Positions 43,169 through 54,568 of a stretch of DNA of 64,000 nt are shown here, piece after piece. The number at the start of each line of letters is the position of its first letter. The stretch's first letter is position 1. The position numbers and the translations under genes are program-made. Below the pieces are notes generated by a model. That model made no database searches. It saw nothing but the letters and a program-made list of their open reading frames with translations, and was not told the DNA's origin. The DNA comes from Martensiomyces pterosporus (lineage: Eukaryota; Kickxellomycota; Kickxellomycetes; Kickxellales; Kickxellaceae). Location: contig MU603974.1 of NCBI GenBank assembly GCA_025201845.1, positions 62,001-126,000 on the forward strand, written 5' to 3'.

Positions 43169-44902
43169 TTAGAGCTCGTCGTGGTTGGCGTCGGCATCAG
43201 CAGCTTCGGTTTTCTCAGCCTTCTTCTCAGCCTTCTTCTCAGCCTTCTTGGAGGGCTTGGCCTTGGCCTCTTCCTTCTTCTCCTCCTTAGCCTCCTCCTC
43301 AGCTGCGGGCTCCGTCTCCTCCTCAGCCTCCTCAGCCTTCTCAGCCTTCTCAGCCTTCTCAGCCTTCTCAGCCTTCTCAGCCTTCTTGACCTTGGGCTTC
43401 TCCTCCTCCTCTTCCTCCTCCTCCTCCTCATCGTCATCGTTCTTCTCCTTGAGATCCTCCTCGTCGTAGGTGATCTTGTTCGCAGCGTTCTCCTCAAGGA
43501 ACTCGACGAAAGACTCGATCGAGCGGTTGCCCTTGTACTCCACTACAGCATTGTCCTCGCCACGGACAAGGACAATGGTGGGGAAGCCATAGACCTGGAG
43601 AGCAGGGTTGTCCGAGGGAACGTCATTGGCAGTGGCGTCCATCTTGGCGATAACCAGGTTCTTGTTCTTCGAAAGAGCCTTGCCCAGTCTGTCGTAGATT
43701 GGGGCAAGGTTCTTGCAGTGGCCGCACCAGGGAGCGTAGAACTCAACGAGGACGTCGTTTGACTTGTCAAAGGCAATCTCGTCGAACTGCTTCGAAACAA
43801 GGACAAAGACGTTGTCGTCGTTGGTCTCGGGGATAGGTTCAGACTTGTAGCTGGGCTTGGCCTTGCCCTCCGTGAACTCCTTGACAAAGGTGCGGATGTC
43901 CTTCTCGGTGATCTCCTTGTCCTGGGGGAAGGGGTACTTGGAGAGGCTGGTCTGGTTCTGGATAGCGAAGGCGGGCCACTCGTGCTTGAGGTTGAGGTGG
44001 TCGGCCTGCGAGGAGTACTTGGTGGCATCAATGAGAACAAAGGAGATCTCGCCCTTGTTCTCCTTGGCAACAGGGTAGAAGGTCTTCTCGAGCTCCTTGC
44101 GCGACTCCTCAGAGTCGAAGAAAATGAAGCCGAAGGGAAGGCCGGCCTGGGCGTACATGGCATAGGTCTCGGCAGAGATCTCGCCAAGGGTGGGAACGGA
44201 GCTAGCCTTGATGAAGGTGCGGAGGCTGTCGGCAGAGATCTTGCCGTCGAAAACATCCTTGCCGTCGTCAAAGTCCTTGAACACGACAACACCAGGAGCA
44301 GTGACGCCGTGCTTCTTAGCCAGCTTGCTGCTGGACACGACGCCAAAGGTGTACTCGTCACGGAGCTCCTTGGCCAAGGCCTCGAGCTCCTTGTGCTCCG
44401 AGGACTCATCGTCATCGACAAAGCCAATAACGACGACACGATCGGACTTTGTGAACTTGTCGAATCCGCTAGCAGTGACAGCCGACAGAGGAGGGAGGCG
44501 CTGCTTGCGCATGTAGCTGATGATGCCAGCTTCCTGGCGGGTGCCGTTGTAAGCGGCCGAGTCGCCGTTCTTGAAGACCTTGAGGGTGGGGAACCCGGGG
44601 ATTTGCATCTCCTCGCAAAGAGCCTGTTCCTCCGTGCAGTCAACCTTGGCCAGACCGATCGTGTCCTCCTTCAGGGCGGTGGCTGCCTTCTCGTAGTGGG
44701 GAGCAAGCTGCTTGCAGTGGCCGCACCAGGGTGCGTAAAACTCGACAAGGGCAAGATCCTGCGCAGCAGTCCACTCCTTGAAGTTCTCCGTGTTGAGAAC
44801 CTTGACATCAGACTCGGCGGCTTCGGCGGAGACGGCTGTGAAGCCAGTGACTGCGAGAGCAGCGACTGTCGAGAGCATAAAGCGCATGGCGTTGACCTTC
44901 AT
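43169..44902 (-). CDS. PDI1: Protein disulfide isomerase with long charged tail and HDEL
   Basis: 577 residues, single exon, ATG at 44902 (a second at codon 6 also begins a good signal peptide, MRFMLSTVAALAVTG). Order is a-b-b'-a': active sites WCGHC (CGHC 60-63) and WCGHC (CGHC 393-396). HDEL at the C-terminus keeps it in the ER, where it forms and rearranges disulfide bonds. Between the a' domain and HDEL lie about 95 charged residues: an Asp/Glu run (97-110 after the second active site), then repeated Lys-Ala-Glu units, then more Lys/Glu/Ala. Typical fungal PDIs have a much shorter acidic tail. The tail is encoded by a 9-bp DNA repeat. Confidence 0.96.
   Translation of the reverse strand: MKVNAMRFMLSTVAALAVTGFTAVSAEAAESDVKVLNTENFKEWTAAQDLALVEFYAPWCGHCKQLAPHYEKAATALKEDTIGLAKVDCTEEQALCEEMQIPGFPTLKVFKNGDSAAYNGTRQEAGIISYMRKQRLPPLSAVTASGFDKFTKSDRVVVIGFVDDDESSEHKELEALAKELRDEYTFGVVSSSKLAKKHGVTAPGVVVFKDFDDGKDVFDGKISADSLRTFIKASSVPTLGEISAETYAMYAQAGLPFGFIFFDSEESRKELEKTFYPVAKENKGEISFVLIDATKYSSQADHLNLKHEWPAFAIQNQTSLSKYPFPQDKEITEKDIRTFVKEFTEGKAKPSYKSEPIPETNDDNVFVLVSKQFDEIAFDKSNDVLVEFYAPWCGHCKNLAPIYDRLGKALSKNKNLVIAKMDATANDVPSDNPALQVYGFPTIVLVRGEDNAVVEYKGNRSIESFVEFLEENAANKITYDEEDLKEKNDDDEEEEEEEEEEKPKVKKAEKAEKAEKAEKAEKAEEAEEETEPAAEEEAKEEKKEEAKAKPSKKAEKKAEKKAEKTEAADADANHDEL
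43324..43386 (-). repeat. 9-bp tandem repeat encoding Ala-Glu-Lys units
   Basis: Plus-strand unit TCAGCCTTC repeated about six times, encoding the (AEK)n part of the PDI tail. Perfect nucleotide repeats suggest recent expansion and possible length polymorphism. Confidence 0.85.
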
Positions 44903-45629
44903 TGTTGGGGGGGGTGTGTGTGCGTGTTTTGGAGTTCACTGGGCGAAGGGTATATGGCAGTGACAAAGAGCAAGGCCGGAACTAGGGGAGGCAGCAGATG
45001 GGAAAGAAATTAGCTTCCTAGCGAGTGGGAGAATGTAGCTTTACACGAGCAGAAGAGGAAGGAAAAAGTACAAAGGGGCGGTGTAGCTGTGTTCGGGAGG
45101 GGTGCTTCTTCAGTCCGGTTGGCTGGAATATATACGTGTCCGTCTGCTGGGCTGGCCAAGAGGGGTGCTCCTTGCTGGCACAAGCCAGCACCAGTCGCAG
45201 ACTGCCACCGCTGAACAGGGGGCACAGAGGCAATCCACCCAAAGCCCCCACTGCAAGCGCTAATGGCTGTGCAGGCAGGGCTGGCTCCAAGACAGGGCCG
45301 CCACGTCAGTGCGGGGGGCATGACGCCCAGCCAATCGGAGCACGCATGCATGCGTTGGGCTGCAAAGAGAGATGCAAAATTAAGCAGCTGTCACGCTGGC
45401 TTTCTCCGTCAGTCCAAAGTGGAGCTCCAGCCTGTTCTTGCTATAGGCCGCTGCATTAGTAAGCGCCAAAGCGCCTGCATGGTGTGCGTCTCTTAGCAGC
45501 AGTGGAGACAAAAGCCGGAGCAGGCACGCCTGAGCATGGGAGGCGCGATGGTGGTGTAGCATGGGCCAAGGAGATTCCGTGTATACTCTTGTTTTTAGTG
45601 TTTGCTAGTATTTCTGAAACTGCTATTGT
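44903..45629. other. Intergenic, PDI1 promoter and DYS1 3' region
   Basis: 727 bp with no supported gene. A G/T-rich run (GGGGGGGGTGTGTGTGCGTG near 44907-44926) lies immediately upstream of the PDI1 ATG. Confidence 0.5.
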
Positions 45630-46724
45630 CTATTCTGACCTTGCGAATGTCTGGGCAACGAGCAGAGGGAAAACCAGGGTCACCTCTGCGTAGACCTTAA
45701 CAGATTCTGCATCAGCCCTGATCTTTCCCCACGACACTGCCTCGTCGGGGCGCGCACCTGCATCGCTGCCATCGAACTCCTGCGCCGTGTTGACGTACAC
45801 AGCAAAGTCGGCGCCGTTGCGCATCAGGTTGGCGTTGCAGATGTGGTGCTTGATCATGCCGCCACCAAGGATGATGATCCCAGTCTTCTTGGCAAAGACA
45901 GCCTCGCTGTTCATCGCACGAATGTCCTGAACGACGTCAACAACGAGCCCGGGGCTGCGGTAGGAGTGAAAGTAGAGCATGTCGCCCAGGGAGCCATCGG
46001 TGATTGCCGGGCAGTACACGGGAATGTCGTTCTTGTATGCCCAGTAGTAGATCGAGTCGGGGTGGTTGATCTCCTTGCCGAGACGGTGGATCATCTTGGA
46101 TGCGGTCCAAACAACGCCCTCCTCGTTTTGCTCCTTCAGCATCTGGTCGAGGATGGGCATGATCCAGTCCTCGAACTTGCAGTAGTTGTCGTTGGGGACA
46201 ATGAGGTTGCCCGTGCGGTTGAGACCCTTGCTGCGCAGCTCGCGGCCCTTGAGCGTGAAGTCACCCAAATAAGTGGGCGCCATGCACTTGATGAAGTCCT
46301 CCTCAATGCCGCCAGCCGACGACACCAATACATCGACAAGCCTGTTCTTGGCCAGGTACTTGATTGTGTCGCGGATACCACACGAGACAAGGTTGGACGT
46401 GTACCCCAGGAAGATCTTGCATTTGACGCTCTTGCGGTACTCTGGATCGCGGTCGTCCTCAGTGTCATCCTCCTTGATAGGCTCGTCCGAAAGCCTCCAT
46501 GCGCGCATGTGGTTGATGATCTCTACAGCGCGGCCAAAGTTGGAGGCCTGGAAGCCAACAGTAGCATATGAACGCAAAAGTGCATCGTAGTCCACGCCGC
46601 CCTCAAAATCGTACCCCCTGATGAGCTTTGTGTCTTTGGGGAGCTTTGCTGACTCGACGAGAACAGCCGAGGTGGCAATTTCAGGGACGCCGTTGGCCTG
46701 TGGATTCGAATCGCGTGCAGCCAT
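45630..46724 (-). CDS. DYS1: Deoxyhypusine synthase
   Basis: 364 residues from the ATG at 46724; the longer frame upstream is not homologous. Signatures include [43 protein letters not shown] and [18 protein letters not shown]. The active-site lysine region [18 protein letters not shown] and the NAD-binding [20 protein letters not shown] are present. The enzyme transfers the aminobutyl group of spermidine to a lysine of eIF5A, the first step of hypusine formation. Cytosolic. No intron. Confidence 0.97.
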   Translation of the reverse strand: MAARDSNPQANGVPEIATSAVLVESAKLPKDTKLIRGYDFEGGVDYDALLRSYATVGFQASNFGRAVEIINHMRAWRLSDEPIKEDDTEDDRDPEYRKSVKCKIFLGYTSNLVSCGIRDTIKYLAKNRLVDVLVSSAGGIEEDFIKCMAPTYLGDFTLKGRELRSKGLNRTGNLIVPNDNYCKFEDWIMPILDQMLKEQNEEGVVWTASKMIHRLGKEINHPDSIYYWAYKNDIPVYCPAITDGSLGDMLYFHSYRSPGLVVDVVQDIRAMNSEAVFAKKTGIIILGGGMIKHHICNANLMRNGADFAVYVNTAQEFDGSDAGARPDEAVSWGKIRADAESVKVYAEVTLVFPLLVAQTFARSE

Positions 46725-47570
46725 TTCCGTGCAGCCAGCTGTGTGTGTGTCGTTTCTACCGAGTAGGCTCTCCAGCGCACAAAAGGGACTCGGGTGCAAA
46801 AACAGGAACAAAATGGAGTAAGAGGGAAAAGGGGCAAAGCTGGGCAAATGGGATCGAAGTGTTCCTATGGGTGGCAGTTCTGCCAGTCCCCCCCATCAGC
46901 TCTCGTGCACCAACGGCAGCCATCAGCTACATGGTCTGCTTCTTGCACCAAGTCCAGAGTGGGTCCGTGGGTGTCTCCACAGACACGGCTGTGCGCAAAA
47001 CGGAGCTACTCAAGTGCATCATGCTGCGAATGCCGGTAAAAAGAGCCACAGCAGCGCTCAGCCATTGTGCCGGATGCTGGCCGCCAGAAAAACCAGGCCA
47101 CCATCCTTGCCCGGTATCCAGCCTTCCTGCTGTGATCCGATTGTATGCGAGAAAGAGAAAATATTTTGGCGGTCCGGTTAATCAGAGCACAATTACCTGA
47201 TCGCCGAGTGGCCGCCACATTTGCCAGGGAGAGCAACGGCGAGATTGCACACCAGTCAAGCATCCATCAGAGGCGAGGCGGCCAGCCGATTCCTCCTTTC
47301 TTCGCCCACCACATAAAAATAAGGGTAAGTTCCCGATACTGCGTGTCAGACGTCCGGCGCAGGCAGCGGCTGTCATGCCGGCGTCTGGCGATGGATGCGC
47401 ACGAGTCGACCGATGGATGCGGCTGTTGGCCAGGGTGAAGGCGGCCCGGAGGCTCTTGCGCGGCGAAGGGGCTGCTTGCGAAATCTGCCGGAGCCCAATT
47501 TCAACACCTGCTAATCCACATTGTGCAATCTCATTCCTGCGCATTCTGTAGTCTGGACGCGTAACTAAAC
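46725..47570. other. Divergent promoter region DYS1 / eL15
   Basis: 846 bp between divergent genes. No supported gene; short ORFs on both strands without recognisable content. Confidence 0.5.
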
Positions 47571-48573
47571 ATGGGTGCCTACAAGTATCTCGAGGAGCTT
47601 ACCAAGAAGAAGCAGTCGGACGTCATGCGCTTCCTTCTGCGCGTGCGCTGCTGGGAGTACAGGTAAATATCGCTGTTGTGGACTCGCTTGCTGCTGCTAA
47701 CCGAAGGGTTCAAGGTCTCGGTGCCACCTTTAGGCAACTTGGGCTTGCTGCGACGCTACGGGGCACGGGGGGAGCACAGGGATCCAGGCAAGCAGCCGCT
47801 TCCTGGACCTTCCCCTTGCGTCGCTTGTCGCAGCAAAATTTGCGAGCGCCATGCTGGAATTCGCACATGAATTTTGGCTGGCTGCATACCAACTGGCGCC
47901 CAATTGCTTGGCCCAGTTGAGGCGCTTATATTGGCCCTTGTTCCGATGACTACACTTATTCTCTGGCAACGACGACTTTGTTAACACTTCTGTCCCCCCT
48001 TTCTTTGATGCCGTGTCTGTGCTTGTATGTGAACTGGTTGACGCCAACAGGCAGCTGAATGTCATCCACCGTGCTTCGCGCCCCTCTCGTCCCGAGAAGG
48101 CTCGCCGTCTCGGCTACAAGGCTAAGCAGGGCTACGTTATCTACCGTATCCGCGTCCGCCGCGGTAACCGCAAGCGCCCCAACCCCAAGGGCCAGGTCTA
48201 CGGTAAGCCCGTCCACCAGGGTATCAACGAGCTCAAGCTCCAGAAGTCCAAGCGCGCCGTCGCCGAGCAGCGTGTCGGTAAGCGTTGCGGCAACCTCCGT
48301 GTTCTCAGCTCTTACTGGGTCAACCAGGACTCGACCTTCAAGTTCTTCGAGGTCATCCTTGTCGACCCCTCGCACAACGCCATCCGCCGCGACCCCCGCA
48401 TCAACTGGATCGCCAAGGCTGTGCACAAGCGCCGCGAGGCCCGTGGTCTTACCGCCGCCGGCCGCAAGAACCGTGGTGTTGGCAAGGGCCATCTCTACAA
48501 CAACACCAGCGGTGGTGGCCGTCGCCACACCTGGAAGAGGCAGAACACCCTCTCTCTCCGCCGCTACCGCTAA
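47571..48573 (+). CDS. RPL15: 60S ribosomal protein eL15 (Rpl15)
   Basis: Exons 47571-47662 and 48051-48573, 205 codons for 204 residues, exactly the yeast length. The start is [20 protein letters not shown] and the intron (388 bp, GTAAAT to CAG) splits the Arg codon after CWEY. Exon 2 has [21 protein letters not shown] and the basic C-terminus ending LSLRRYR. Strong codon bias (mostly C-ending) fits high expression. Structural protein of the large subunit. Confidence 0.97.
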
Positions 48574-49036
48574 GCGGGCTGAGAGCTGGCTGCTGCGCCC
48601 TGTTGCTGTCTGCCGCCTTCTTTCCCACGTGTTTGCTTTGCCTTTGTTTTGTTGACACTGTCTCGATGAATAAATGCAATGCTGAAGCCCCCCATCCCGA
48701 GTCGAAGGCGCCCTTGGAGGCGGTCCTGTGGAGTGGCAGCGCGACATGGATCTGGAGCCGCAAACTGGGTCGAACCAAGCGCGGCGGCGCGATTAAACTT
48801 GATATTCATTGTGCTGATTAGCCCTTGTTGTAAACAAACGCCGGTTCCGAGAGAGTAAACAGAAAACACAAAAGGCGTGCACAGCAGGCTGGTGGAGTGA
48901 AACGAGTGGCCTCCCTTGCCTCTACCCGCCGTTCTTTCTTTCTCTTTCTCCCCCCCCGCTTTGCTGCCCTGCTAGTTCTCTCCCTCGCCTTTCAACAACA
49001 AGCCTTTTCTTTTATATCAAAGTGCATTCAGACAAA
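48574..49036. other. Intergenic, MCM5 promoter
   Basis: 463 bp. Pyrimidine-rich from 48925 to the MCM5 start. Nothing else definable. Confidence 0.5.
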
Positions 49037-51202
49037 ATGGCTGCTCAGGGCTGGGACGCCGGAAAGGTGTACACGCGCAACGTGCACAGCGGAGAGGACC
49101 TCAAAGACGACCGTCCTCAGATTCAGCAATCGCTTTTTGACTTTATCCAAAACTTCCGCGACGACAACGTGTTCATCTACCGCGACCAGCTGCGTCGCAA
49201 CCTTGCTGTCAGCGACCCTGTTCTGAACGTCAGCCTGCAGGACCTGGCGAGCTTCGACGAGTCGCTGTCACAGCAGCTGGTCAACCACCCAATCGATATC
49301 CTGCCGCTGTTTGAGCTGGCAGCACGGAACAGCGCGCGCAAGATCATCTCGCCCAGCACCGCCGGGCTTCGGGATGTCCCCGAGATCCAAGTTACAGTGC
49401 ACTCGAACACAAACGTGGTGAATATTCGCGAGCTCGGCTCTGGGTACATCTCCAAGCTGGTGTGTGTGTCTGGAATCGTCATCGGAGCATCGTCGCTCGC
49501 GTCCAAAGCGACTAGCGTCTTGCTGCAGTGCCGCAACTGCCGCCACACTAAGGCTGTGTCCGTCGGCGGCGGGTTTGCTGGCGTGCAGATTCCGCGCGTT
49601 TGCGACCGCGAGCAGGTCGCCAATAGCGAGAGGTGCCCGCTGGATCCGTTTGAAATCATCACGGACAAGTGCAAGTTCGTTGACCAGCAGACCCTGAAGG
49701 TGCAGGAGGCGCCCGACCTGATTCCCGTCGGCGAGCTGCCCCGGCACATCGTCATGAGCGCCGACCGCAGCCTGACAAACAGGGTGTTCCCCGGCGCACG
49801 TGTCACCATTACGGGTGTTTTTACCGTGTACCAGAGCAAGAACATGAAGGGCACTGGCGCCGTTGCCATCCGCCAGCCCTACCTGAGGGTCGTTGGCATT
49901 GAGATCAACAAGAGCGGAAATAGCTTCACAAAGAGAGTGTTTTCGCCCGAGGAGGAGCACGAGTTCACGTCGCTGTCGCGCACACCCAACATCTACCACA
50001 AGTTCGCCAGCAGCATTGCGCCCTCAATCTACGGCAACGAGGACATCAAGAAGGCTATTGCCTGCCTGCTGTTTGGCGGATCAAAGAAGTCGCTTCCCGA
50101 CGGCATGCGGCTCCGTGGAGACATCAATGTTCTGCTTTTGGGTGATCCTGGTACTGCCAAGAGTCAGCTGCTGAAGTTTGTCGAGAAGGTGTCGCCAATC
50201 TCCATCTACACCTCGGGCAAGGGAAGCAGTGCTGCGGGTCTTACGGCGTCGGTTATCAAGGATCCTTCGTCGAGGGAGTTTTACCTCGAGGGCGGTGCCA
50301 TGGTTCTGGCTGATGGCGGCGTGGTGTGCATTGATGAGTTCGACAAGATGCGCGATGAGGACCGAGTGGCCATCCACGAGGCCATGGAGCAGCAAACCAT
50401 CTCGATTGCCAAGGCAGGCATCACCACGATTCTTAATGCTCGCTCGTCTGTGCTTGCAGCTGCCAACCCGCTGTTTGGGCGCTACGACGATACAAAGGCG
50501 CCCGGCGAGAACATTGACTTCCAAACGACGATTCTCTCGCGCTTCGATATGATCTTCATTGTCAAGGACGAGCACAACGAGCAGCGCGACCAGACGATAG
50601 CCCGCCACGTCATGCAGGTGCACGCTACCAGGGCGGCCATTGAGGTTGAGGGTGGCGAGCTTGGCCTTGAGACCATGCGCCGGTACATCACATACTGCAA
50701 GGAGAAGTGCGCGCCTCGCTTGTCCGCAGAGGCAGCCGAGAAGCTCAGCAGCTTCTTTGTCGCCACACGCACGCACCTCTGGAACATGGAGCGCGACTCC
50801 ACCGAGAGATCTGTTATTCCAATCACCGTGCGCCAGCTGGAGGCTGTCGTGCGCATCACCGAGTCGCTGGCCAAGATGTCGCTGTCTCCGGTGGCCACCA
50901 TCGAGCACGTCGACGAGGCCATCCGCTTGTTCCGCATGTCGACCATGGATGCTGTGCAGAGCGGCCAGGGCGACGGCGCTACTACGCGGTCGGAGCTGTC
51001 TGCCGAAATACGCAAGGTCGAGCAGGAGATCCGCAGGCGCTTGCCCATCGGCTCGCAGGTGTCGGTGCGCGCTATCAAGAGCGACTTTGCTGCTCAGGGG
51101 CTCTCGGCGCATGCCATCGACCGCGCACTTTACCTGCTTGTCCGGCAGGAGACGCTGCAGTTCAAGAGCCAGAGAATGGTCATTCAGCGTGTTGGTGCCT
51201 AG
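49037..51202 (+). CDS. MCM5: DNA replication licensing factor Mcm5
   Basis: 721 residues, no intron. The first ATG is at 49037 (the frame is open upstream but lacks ATG). The N-terminal domain has a four-Cys zinc site (CRNC, then VC and RC) and RYRDQLRRNL-like FIYRDQLRR. The AAA+ domain carries Walker A GDPGTAKSQLLK, Walker B VVCIDEFDKM and the arginine finger SRFDMIFIV. A winged helix closes the C-terminus. Mcm5 is part of the Mcm2-7 replicative helicase; DLASFDESL and IVIGASSLASKAT favour Mcm5 over the other paralogues. Confidence 0.96.
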   Translation: MAAQGWDAGKVYTRNVHSGEDLKDDRPQIQQSLFDFIQNFRDDNVFIYRDQLRRNLAVSDPVLNVSLQDLASFDESLSQQLVNHPIDILPLFELAARNSARKIISPSTAGLRDVPEIQVTVHSNTNVVNIRELGSGYISKLVCVSGIVIGASSLASKATSVLLQCRNCRHTKAVSVGGGFAGVQIPRVCDREQVANSERCPLDPFEIITDKCKFVDQQTLKVQEAPDLIPVGELPRHIVMSADRSLTNRVFPGARVTITGVFTVYQSKNMKGTGAVAIRQPYLRVVGIEINKSGNSFTKRVFSPEEEHEFTSLSRTPNIYHKFASSIAPSIYGNEDIKKAIACLLFGGSKKSLPDGMRLRGDINVLLLGDPGTAKSQLLKFVEKVSPISIYTSGKGSSAAGLTASVIKDPSSREFYLEGGAMVLADGGVVCIDEFDKMRDEDRVAIHEAMEQQTISIAKAGITTILNARSSVLAAANPLFGRYDDTKAPGENIDFQTTILSRFDMIFIVKDEHNEQRDQTIARHVMQVHATRAAIEVEGGELGLETMRRYITYCKEKCAPRLSAEAAEKLSSFFVATRTHLWNMERDSTERSVIPITVRQLEAVVRITESLAKMSLSPVATIEHVDEAIRLFRMSTMDAVQSGQGDGATTRSELSAEIRKVEQEIRRRLPIGSQVSVRAIKSDFAAQGLSAHAIDRALYLLVRQETLQFKSQRMVIQRVGA

Positions 51203-51702
51203 GTTTTCTTCTTTCTGTTTCAGTCTTTCTCTCTACGTCACTTCTAATCATCACATCGTTTCCAGTGCTGCTTTTCTTGCTGGACCGCCAGTGGCTTTTT
51301 CATGAAGAACGGATGCTGCGTGCCACTCCAAGCACCCCAATTCAGCCTGCGCCCTGCAGCGTGCTGCTGATGAGCTCACGACTCGCCGGCGGCACACCTA
51401 CGGCTCTCCGCTGCCCACAAGACTTGCCTGTTGTCCTCCTCCCTCCCTCCCTTCCTTCCTTACCCTTCGTTGTTGTCTTCTCTCTTTCCCGCATTTTCAA
51501 TTCCAGCAACAGCTCATACAAAGTCTAGACAGAATAGTGCCCCTATATTCTTATACTTTTCGGCACTCGCATATATTCGAGGGATATACCGCATTCCAGA
51601 AACCGCATTTATGTTTTTGTATGCCGCTATTACGTTGTAGAGGTAAGGCATGCTGCCCCCAGCAGCAAATGCAGCAGACAATTCCGGGCTGGGAGGCCTA
51701 CA
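51203..51702. other. Intergenic, GID7 promoter
   Basis: 500 bp, strongly pyrimidine-rich around 51435-51500. May include an unrecognised first exon of the GID7/WDR26 gene. Confidence 0.45.
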
Positions 51703-54133
51703 ATGCCACTCCAGGCGCATTCCCACAGCCTAATCCGCCTGTGCCTATGCTGCTGCTATTGTTTCTATAGCGGCACTACTTTGAAGGACAAGATTCTGGG
51801 CGATTCGAACGGCATTCCCAAGTGTACACAGAGTTCAGGGGCTGAAGTGGACAACAGCACGCGGCCATCTAAACGACAGCGGCTTGAAGCAAACCCAGCA
51901 CCACAGCCGATACCCACTAGCCAGGGCCAAAGCACGCTAGAGGCCCGGACAATGACGTTTTCACTTGATACTACACGCCAAGCAGCAGCTGCTGCTGCTT
52001 CCAGCGGCGAGGCACAGCAGCAGACCGAGGGCACGCCACCCAGCCTAAGCAGCAGCAGCGGTGACCGCCAGCAGCAGCAGCAGCAGCAGGGGCAATCGTC
52101 AACTGGTCGCGATGCTGCCAAAGCAGTCAATGGCGGCAATGCTGTGTCCGGGCTAAGGCGCTACCCGGGACAGCCGCAGGAGATGCAGCGCACATGCCTG
52201 CGGGAATCAAAGTTCAGCGAGGAGCAGGTGGTGCGATTAATCCTCCAGGAGCTCAGAGACAGAGGCCTTGTCGATTCGTTCGAGAAGCTTCAGAGCGAGT
52301 CTGGGTATACGCTCGAGGACGAGTCTGTGACTAGGTTCCGTGACTGCATCTTGGCTGGCCAGTGGAAAGAGGTTGAAGCTGCACTCTCGGCAATTGGTGT
52401 TGACTCGCAGGAGGCATTGAGTGTAAGTACAGCAGCTTTGCTCTTCCACGTGGCAGCGGCACTTAATTGCCTGCGTCAGGGTCACACACCCTTCATATGA
52501 AGCGGAGAAATTGCGGTGCAGCTGCAGCATTGCACTGCGAGCTGGATTGTCATCACCTTTAAGCTTGTCAACAGCGGGTGCAGGCCTGAAACCAACTCGC
52601 ACGCACTAAATCCCTAATGCCCTTCGCTCGCTCACACACATGTAGGCTGCCTTGTTTATTATCAAGAAACAGCAATTCCTCGAGCTCCTTGAGGCGCGCA
52701 AGCTCAAGCAGGCGCTGCTGATTTTGCAGAATGAGCTGAGTGCCCTGACCGACGACATTCCGCAGCTGCACCGCTTGTCTAGCTTGCTGATGTGTCCATC
52801 GCCCGAAGATTTGCGCTCGGCGGCAAACTGGGATGGCAGTGAAGGCAGATCTCGATTCCTGGTGCTAGAGTCGCTGCAGGCATATGTATCGCCCGGAAGG
52901 ATGGTGCCTGCTCATCGGATGGAGACGCTGTTTAACCACTCGATCATGAGACAGAACGAGACGTGCGAGTGCCACATCCACAGCGCAGGGTCCAGCCTCT
53001 ATGTGGACCACGCCTGCTCCCCAGCGCTGTTCCCGCAGGAGCTTCAAATCAGCCTCAAGGGCCACAAGGACGAGGTGTGGTATGTGGCATTCTCGCCCGA
53101 CGGCCGCTACCTGGCATCGGCTTCGCGCGACAAGACGTGCATCATTTGGAACACAAGCGACTACTCCATCCACCGTCGCTTGGAGGGCCATTCCAGCGAA
53201 GTGTCGTATCTGTCGTGGGCGCCCAACAGCAGGCTCCTTGTGTCTGCTAGCGGCGACAAGACGCTGCGCCTGTGGGATGTCGAAACCGGCGAGTCGCTGC
53301 AGACGCTCGTCGCGCACAAGGAGACAGTGACAGCGTGCCGGTGGCTTGGCGACAACGACAGATTCATTTCCGGAAGCCTGGACCAGAAAATCATCGTATG
53401 GAACACAAAGGGCAATGCCATCAAGCAGATCGACGCGCCGCGTGTGCATGACATTGCAGTATCGTCTGACTGCAGCCTGCTGCTGGTTGCTGACAACGAG
53501 GTCAACATCCACGTATACGACCTCACCACGCTCACATTCATGTACAAGCTCGTAGAGCACACGCACATCATGTCCCTCACGCTATCCTCCGATGCCAGGT
53601 ACTGTCTGGCGGGGCTGCTTAATGGCACGCTACACATGTGGGATCTCCAAACACGCACTCGCACCAGAGAGTTCATTGGCCACACGCAGGGCAAGTATGT
53701 CATCCGGTCTGGGTTTGCTGGGATCGATGACAGGTTTGTTACGTCGGGCAGCGAGGACGGGTCGCTGCTTGTTTGGAACAGGGAGACCGGCCGTACTTTG
53801 GTGCGTTTGAAGGGCCATGCAAAGACTGTTAATGGATGTGCGTGGAACGCAAGGCTGTCTGCTGTGGCCACGGTGTCTGATGACAAGGTTGTGTGCATTT
53901 GGCCGGCGTTTCATGGTGCTCGCAGCGATGTCACGCCGGCTACTCAGCTAGCTGCGCCCTCTATTGGGACATCTGTCGGCGAATCCTCGACGGCGCACGT
54001 TAGCAACGTGGCTGCAGGCGGTGGCAGCGGCGGCGACAATAACGACGACGACGACGACGATGACGACGACGATGACGAGTCAATGGCATCAGTTGCAGTG
54101 GCAAGCACGTCAAACAACACTGCACACACCTGA
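51703..54133 (+). CDS. GID/CTLH ubiquitin ligase subunit Gid7/WDR26
   Basis: Exons 51703-52422 and 52646-54133, 736 codons for about 735 residues. The 5' end is uncertain: a TATAG acceptor at 51770 suggests an upstream exon may replace the first 23 codons. A low-complexity N-terminus (poly-Ala, poly-Gln, Ser) is followed by LisH and CTLH helices (FSEEQVVRLILQELRDRGL; FRDCILAGQWKEVEAALS; QQFLELLEARKLKQALLIL). Seven WD40 blades then begin at LKGHKDEVWYVAFSPDGRYL. This order defines WDR26/Gid7, which bridges the GID E3 ligase into supramolecular assemblies. The C-terminus has a run of about 12 Asp. In yeast the complex degrades gluconeogenic enzymes. Confidence 0.88.
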
Positions 54134-54568
54134 GCACATCCTCTCTCCTTTCTTTCTTTCTCTGCCATGCATCATCAGCTACTGCTAGTGCTTTTCTCTC
54201 TATCTTCAAATGCCAAGCAAAACGGATATTGCGAAAATGAAATGAATCAGATATGTAAGATATAAATGAAAATGGCAGGACAAAAGTATACGTAAAAACA
54301 ACAGCAAAACAAGAAACAAGAAAAGAAGCAGGATATAGGAGACTGATAAAAGGGCAGATTATAAGGAAATGGAGACTCCGACCAGCAGAAAGTGCAAATA
54401 AGGAGCTCCACCAGTTCAAGCCGGCACTATGAAACAAGAGAAGGCAACAGGGAGGGGAGGTAGTGGTGAAGCGATATGGAATGTGGATATAAGGATGGAT
54501 GGATGGATGTGAGGAGGAATGCCATGAGATGGTAGAAGAACAGGCAGTGGTGCATTTTGCCTCCCTTT
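54134..54568. other. Convergent intergenic region
   Basis: 435 bp between the stops of GID7 and the B56 gene, AT-rich, with a short GGAT tandem run near 54494-54510. No coding content; should hold both terminators. Confidence 0.5.

Noticed and set aside
43982..45013. 343-residue plus-strand ORF antisense to PDI1
   Set aside because: It is a shadow of the codon-biased PDI1 frame; its residues do not resemble any family.
46690..46715. tRNA-like B-box (GATTCGAATC)
   Set aside because: It lies within the DYS1 coding sequence (RDSNPQ) and has no cloverleaf around it; I found no credible tRNA in the window.
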